NCBI GenBank assembly: GCA_021199335.1
Contig: JAJQIG010000057.1
Coordinates: forward strand, 1-64,000
Origin: Oscillospiraceae bacterium
Lineage (GTDB): Bacteria; Bacillota; Clostridia; Oscillospirales; Ruminococcaceae
DNA length: 64,000 nt
Direction of reading: 5' to 3'
The notes under the pieces were generated by a model, which saw nothing but the letters and a program-made list of their open reading frames with translations, did no database searches and was not told the origin of the DNA. The translations under genes and the position numbers were made by a program. Every line of letters starts with the position of its first letter. The stretch's first letter is position 1. Below are positions 60,945-64,000 of the stretch, piece by piece.

Positions 60945-61253
60945 TTACTTCATAAGCTTTTGCAGGGTAGTGACAAGCTCTTCAATAACCTCGTCATTTC
61001 CGCTTCGTATATCATCGGCAACGCAGGTGCGGATATGGCTTGCAAGCAGTTCCTTATTAAAAGCGTTCATTGCCGCCGTCACCGCTGCGGATTGAATCAG
61101 AATATCGGGGCAATATGCGCTTTTTTCAACCATTCCCCTGATTCCCCTTATTTGACCCTCGATACGATTAAGCCTGTTGATAAGCTTTTTATATTCATCC
61201 TCAGAACGCTCCTTTGTTTTATGGCAGCGTTCACAATTCTTTTTACATTGCAA
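60945..61253 (-). CDS. CsoR/DUF156 family metal-sensing repressor
   Basis: NRIEGQIRGIRGMVE, YCPDIL..., SHIRTCV (Cys-His-Cys). Confidence 0.92.
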   Translation of the reverse strand: MQCKKNCERCHKTKERSEDEYKKLINRLNRIEGQIRGIRGMVEKSAYCPDILIQSAAVTAAMNAFNKELLASHIRTCVADDIRSGNDEVIEELVTTLQKLMK

Positions 61254-61285
61254 AACAAAAATCCCTCCTAATCTGCATATATTAT

Positions 61286-61302
61286 ATACCCCCTTGGGGT
61301 AT
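61286..61302. promoter_or_regulatory. CsoR-type operator
   Basis: ATACCCC-CTT-GGGGTAT inverted repeat upstream of csoR/copA. Confidence 0.8.
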
Positions 61303-61588
61303 TTGTCAAGAGGAAAACAAATTTTTTGATATTATCTGTTTTTCCGTAAAAAAATATTCGGCTTGAGGAATGAACTCTTTGCCGAATATCGAATAAAATT
61401 ATGTGGAAAGGATAATGTATGCTGTACCAAAAGCGGGACGGCTTGACGAATTGATGTAAACTCGCTTGACAAAAACAGAACATATGTGCTATTATATTTT
61501 TGCAACCTAAAATAAAGTGCAGGCAGTCCCCTTTAAAGATAAAGCTGCACTGTTGTGAATTTTGCTTATAAAAGCGGAAAGGAATTAG

Positions 61589-61876
61589 ATGACATATTGT
61601 ATTTACGACAAAAATGATGAATGTACCCATGATTGTGAGGAATGCGCTTGGCAGAGCCTTCGCTGCGAAATCTGCGGCAGCGACTACGGACAGCTGTTTG
61701 ACTGTGCGGAGGGAATACTGTGCACGGATTGCCTTATTGAGAAGTGCGGCGATGAGGCTTATGAGGATTTTGCTGCGGAATATGAAAGTGAATTCCGTGA
61801 TTTTATGGTGAGTATCTATTCAAATTACAGAGTAGAGAACAGGGAAGGTGCTTCATTCTATCCTCAGGAACAGTGA
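61589..61876 (+). CDS. Small Cys-rich (putative zinc-binding) protein
   Basis: Multiple CxxC pairs; TTGACA-18-TATTAT promoter at 61466-61495. Confidence 0.6.
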   Translation: MTYCIYDKNDECTHDCEECAWQSLRCEICGSDYGQLFDCAEGILCTDCLIEKCGDEAYEDFAAEYESEFRDFMVSIYSNYRVENREGASFYPQEQ

Positions 61877-61886
61877 GGTATGAATT

Positions 61887-62246
61887 ATGGAAGCAAAGGA
61901 GTTTTTATTGCAGTATATGGACGCTTTAAGGCGAATCGAGCTTAACCGAAAACGTATTGAAAGCACCGAGCATATTGCCGCAGAAGTGTGCCGCCGTAAT
62001 TTTTATGCTTATGCATCGGAATTTCAGGATAAAATCTATGAGGAAAATGAGGAGCTTATAAAGCTTAAAATATCCATTGAGCTTGCGATTGAAAGGTGTC
62101 CATGCAGCGAAACGGAGCGTGAGGTGCTTTACCGCCGATTTATTTTGGGGGAGAAATGGGAACAGGTTGCGGGCGATATGCTTTATTCCGTCCAGCATCT
62201 TCACCGTTTGGAAAACTCGGCGCTTAAAAAGGTTAAGGTGCCGTAA
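61887..62246 (+). CDS. DUF1492-like / sigma-region-4-like small protein
   Basis: CSETEREVLYRRFILGEKWEQVAGDMLYSVQHLHRLENSALKKV resembles phage-type region 4 HTH. Confidence 0.6.
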   Translation: MEAKEFLLQYMDALRRIELNRKRIESTEHIAAEVCRRNFYAYASEFQDKIYEENEELIKLKISIELAIERCPCSETEREVLYRRFILGEKWEQVAGDMLYSVQHLHRLENSALKKVKVP

Positions 62247-62267
62247 CCTTATGCGGTATGATAAGCT

Positions 62268-62933
62268 TCAATCGCTTAAAAGTCCCCTCAGCCGCAGCAG
62301 CAGCTTTTTTTCCCTCCTTGAAACCTGAACCTGCGACATTCCAAGGCGCTTTGCCGTTTCCGTCTGGGTGAGCCCTTTGTAGTACCTTAGGAAAATAAGT
62401 GTTCTGTCACTGCTTTCCAATGAGCGCAGAGCTTCATTAAGCGAAAGCATTTCCGTAATTTCACTTTCGGGGGCAGGTTCGGCAATGTCAATCTGATAAT
62501 CCTCCTTTTCATCCTCCGATGCGGTGAGGGAAAGGGCGGGCATACTTACGGAAAGCGCTTCGATAATGCTCTCGGGCGGTTCGCCGCAAATTTCGCAAAG
62601 CTCGCTTATTTGGGGGTCGCGTCCGTTTTTGACCCTGAATTCGTCCTTGCACCGCAGAACCCTCATGGAAAGCTCCTTGAGACTGCGGCTTACCTTGATT
62701 GACCCGCCGTCACGGAAAAGCCGCTTTATTTCCCCGAGGATAACGGGAACGGCATAGGTGGAGAATTTTACTCCCCTTTCGGAATCAAAAGCTCCCGCCG
62801 CCTTTACAAGACCGATACACCCTGCGCTGAAAAGGTCGTCGTATTCAATCCCCCTGCTTCGGAAACGGTTGGCGCAGAGATGTACAAGTCCCATATTTGC
62901 TTCAATAAATTCATCGGTTTTTGAGCCGTTCAT
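62268..62933 (-). CDS. spoIIAC: Forespore sigma factor SigF
   Basis: FSTYAVPVILGEIKRLFRDGGSIKVSRSLKEL; position in spoIIA order. Confidence 0.92.
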   Translation of the reverse strand: MNGSKTDEFIEANMGLVHLCANRFRSRGIEYDDLFSAGCIGLVKAAGAFDSERGVKFSTYAVPVILGEIKRLFRDGGSIKVSRSLKELSMRVLRCKDEFRVKNGRDPQISELCEICGEPPESIIEALSVSMPALSLTASEDEKEDYQIDIAEPAPESEITEMLSLNEALRSLESSDRTLIFLRYYKGLTQTETAKRLGMSQVQVSRREKKLLLRLRGLLSD

Positions 62934-63400
62934 TCCAGTGAATTCCTTTCGGAAAGCTTATGTAAATTATGGGTGGGGGAAAGCTTACGCTGCATGGTAA
63001 CGGTTGTGCCTTTCCCCGGAGTGCTTTTTACGGTAAGCTTGTCCATAAAGGATTCCATTACCGCAAATCCAAGCCCTGCGCGTTCCTCCTCGGGGGCGGA
63101 GGTATAAAGCGGTTCCATTGCTTTTTCAATATCCGCAATTCCGCAGCCATGGTCGGTAATGCGGATGGAGAGGTTTCGGTTTTCAAATGCCTTTGCATAG
63201 ATTTCAATTTTTCCGAAGCCGCCGCGGTATCCATGAACAATGGAATTTGTGACTGCCTCAGAAACGGCGGTTTTAATCTCCGCAAGCTCCGTTACAGTTG
63301 GATCGAGCGCCGAAACAAATGATGTAATGCACATCCTTGCTATTCCCTCGTTGCAGCTTTCGGAGGGGAAGGAGATTTTCAATTCATTGTATGGTTTCAT
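62930..63400 (-). CDS. spoIIAB: Anti-sigma F factor (GHKL kinase)
   Basis: EIKTAVSEAVTNSIVHGY, ITDHGCGI, GLGFAVMESFMD; overlaps sigF. Confidence 0.93.
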   Translation of the reverse strand: MKPYNELKISFPSESCNEGIARMCITSFVSALDPTVTELAEIKTAVSEAVTNSIVHGYRGGFGKIEIYAKAFENRNLSIRITDHGCGIADIEKAMEPLYTSAPEEERAGLGFAVMESFMDKLTVKSTPGKGTTVTMQRKLSPTHNLHKLSERNSLE

Positions 63401-63427
63401 TTTTACGTTCCTTTCTCAAAAAAAGTG

Positions 63428-63733
63428 TCATTCAATTGAAACAAGGCGTTCAAGCCCTGCCAGCTTCATGACTTTTTTTATATGCGAAGATGTGTTTGTG
63501 ACGGAAATTCTGCCGCCGTAGTCCTTAACAAGCTTGTATCGTCCCATAACAAGCCCTATTCCCGAGCTGTCCATAAAGGTGACCTCGCCGAAATCGAGGA
63601 TTAAAATTTCGGGGTGGCTTTTATCTGCGGCAAGGTCGATGCTTTGACGGATTTCCTGCACATTGTGGTGGTCTATTTCGCCTTGAAGCTTTGCTGTAAG
63701 GGTGTTATTTTCATTGTTGATAATTACAGACAT
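63428..63733 (-). CDS. spoIIAA: Anti-sigma F factor antagonist (STAS)
   Basis: GEIDHHNVQEIRQSID, LDFGEVTFMDSSGIGLVMGRYK. Confidence 0.92.
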   Translation of the reverse strand: MSVIINNENNTLTAKLQGEIDHHNVQEIRQSIDLAADKSHPEILILDFGEVTFMDSSGIGLVMGRYKLVKDYGGRISVTNTSSHIKKVMKLAGLERLVSIE

Positions 63734-64000
63734 TTTGGTTTCCTCCTTTTCATATGATTATATTTTAGCCTACTTTGATGTAAAATAATGTCATTTATGC
63801 GGAATAAAGATTTTTTTCGGGATAAGCTGCTTGCAAATAATTTTTTCACGGTGATCGAAGTTGTAATTTTGTACGATTTTTGATGAATTTAACAAAAAGT
63901 ACATTTATGTCTGAGCTAAATATGATATAATTTATACAATTAGAGGTGCTTGACATATCTTGTGTTCTGTGGCGTATGCACCGGTTTTTATGAAAGGTCG

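Overview
This 64 kb window is a bacterial chromosome segment. Gene content (spoIIA operon, V/A-type ATPase, GH3/GH2/GH10-like hydrolases, low-GC codon usage) fits an anaerobic gut-type Clostridia/Oscillospirales; the taxon is inferred, not verified. Most of the window is ordinary housekeeping: HtrA protease, PNP, TcdA, GalU, GalE, IspE, aminotransferase/Lrp pair, ACT/UPF0210 pair, nine-gene V-type ATPase operon, GGDEF/EAL protein, glycosidases, MATE, ComM/YifB, CopA/CsoR and SpoIIAA-AB-sigF. One tRNA-Arg(ACG) is present. No rRNA, CRISPR array or complete IS/prophage was seen. The most interesting region is ~42.0-46.7 kb. It is a redox/ADP-ribosylation island: Rrf2 regulator, decayed NAD(P)H-binding reductase, MBL-like protein, PNPOx-ferredoxin fusion, zinc-type macrodomain and SirTM-type sirtuin. 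None of the usual lipoate partners (GcvH-L, LplA2) is in the window. The island is bracketed by two same-orientation copies of a 146-bp multi-hairpin repeat. A third, longer copy (199 bp) interrupts an HTH (Xre) gene at 4.77-4.97 kb. The repeat looks like a non-autonomous IS200/IS605-type element or omega-RNA-like relic. Other notable items are a CopA with an in-frame C-terminal CopZ domain preceded by its own Shine-Dalgarno/ATG, a domain-permuted GH3, paired half-size TSUP genes, an unusual V-ATPase K subunit, a 29-T homopolymer and a REP-like palindrome.
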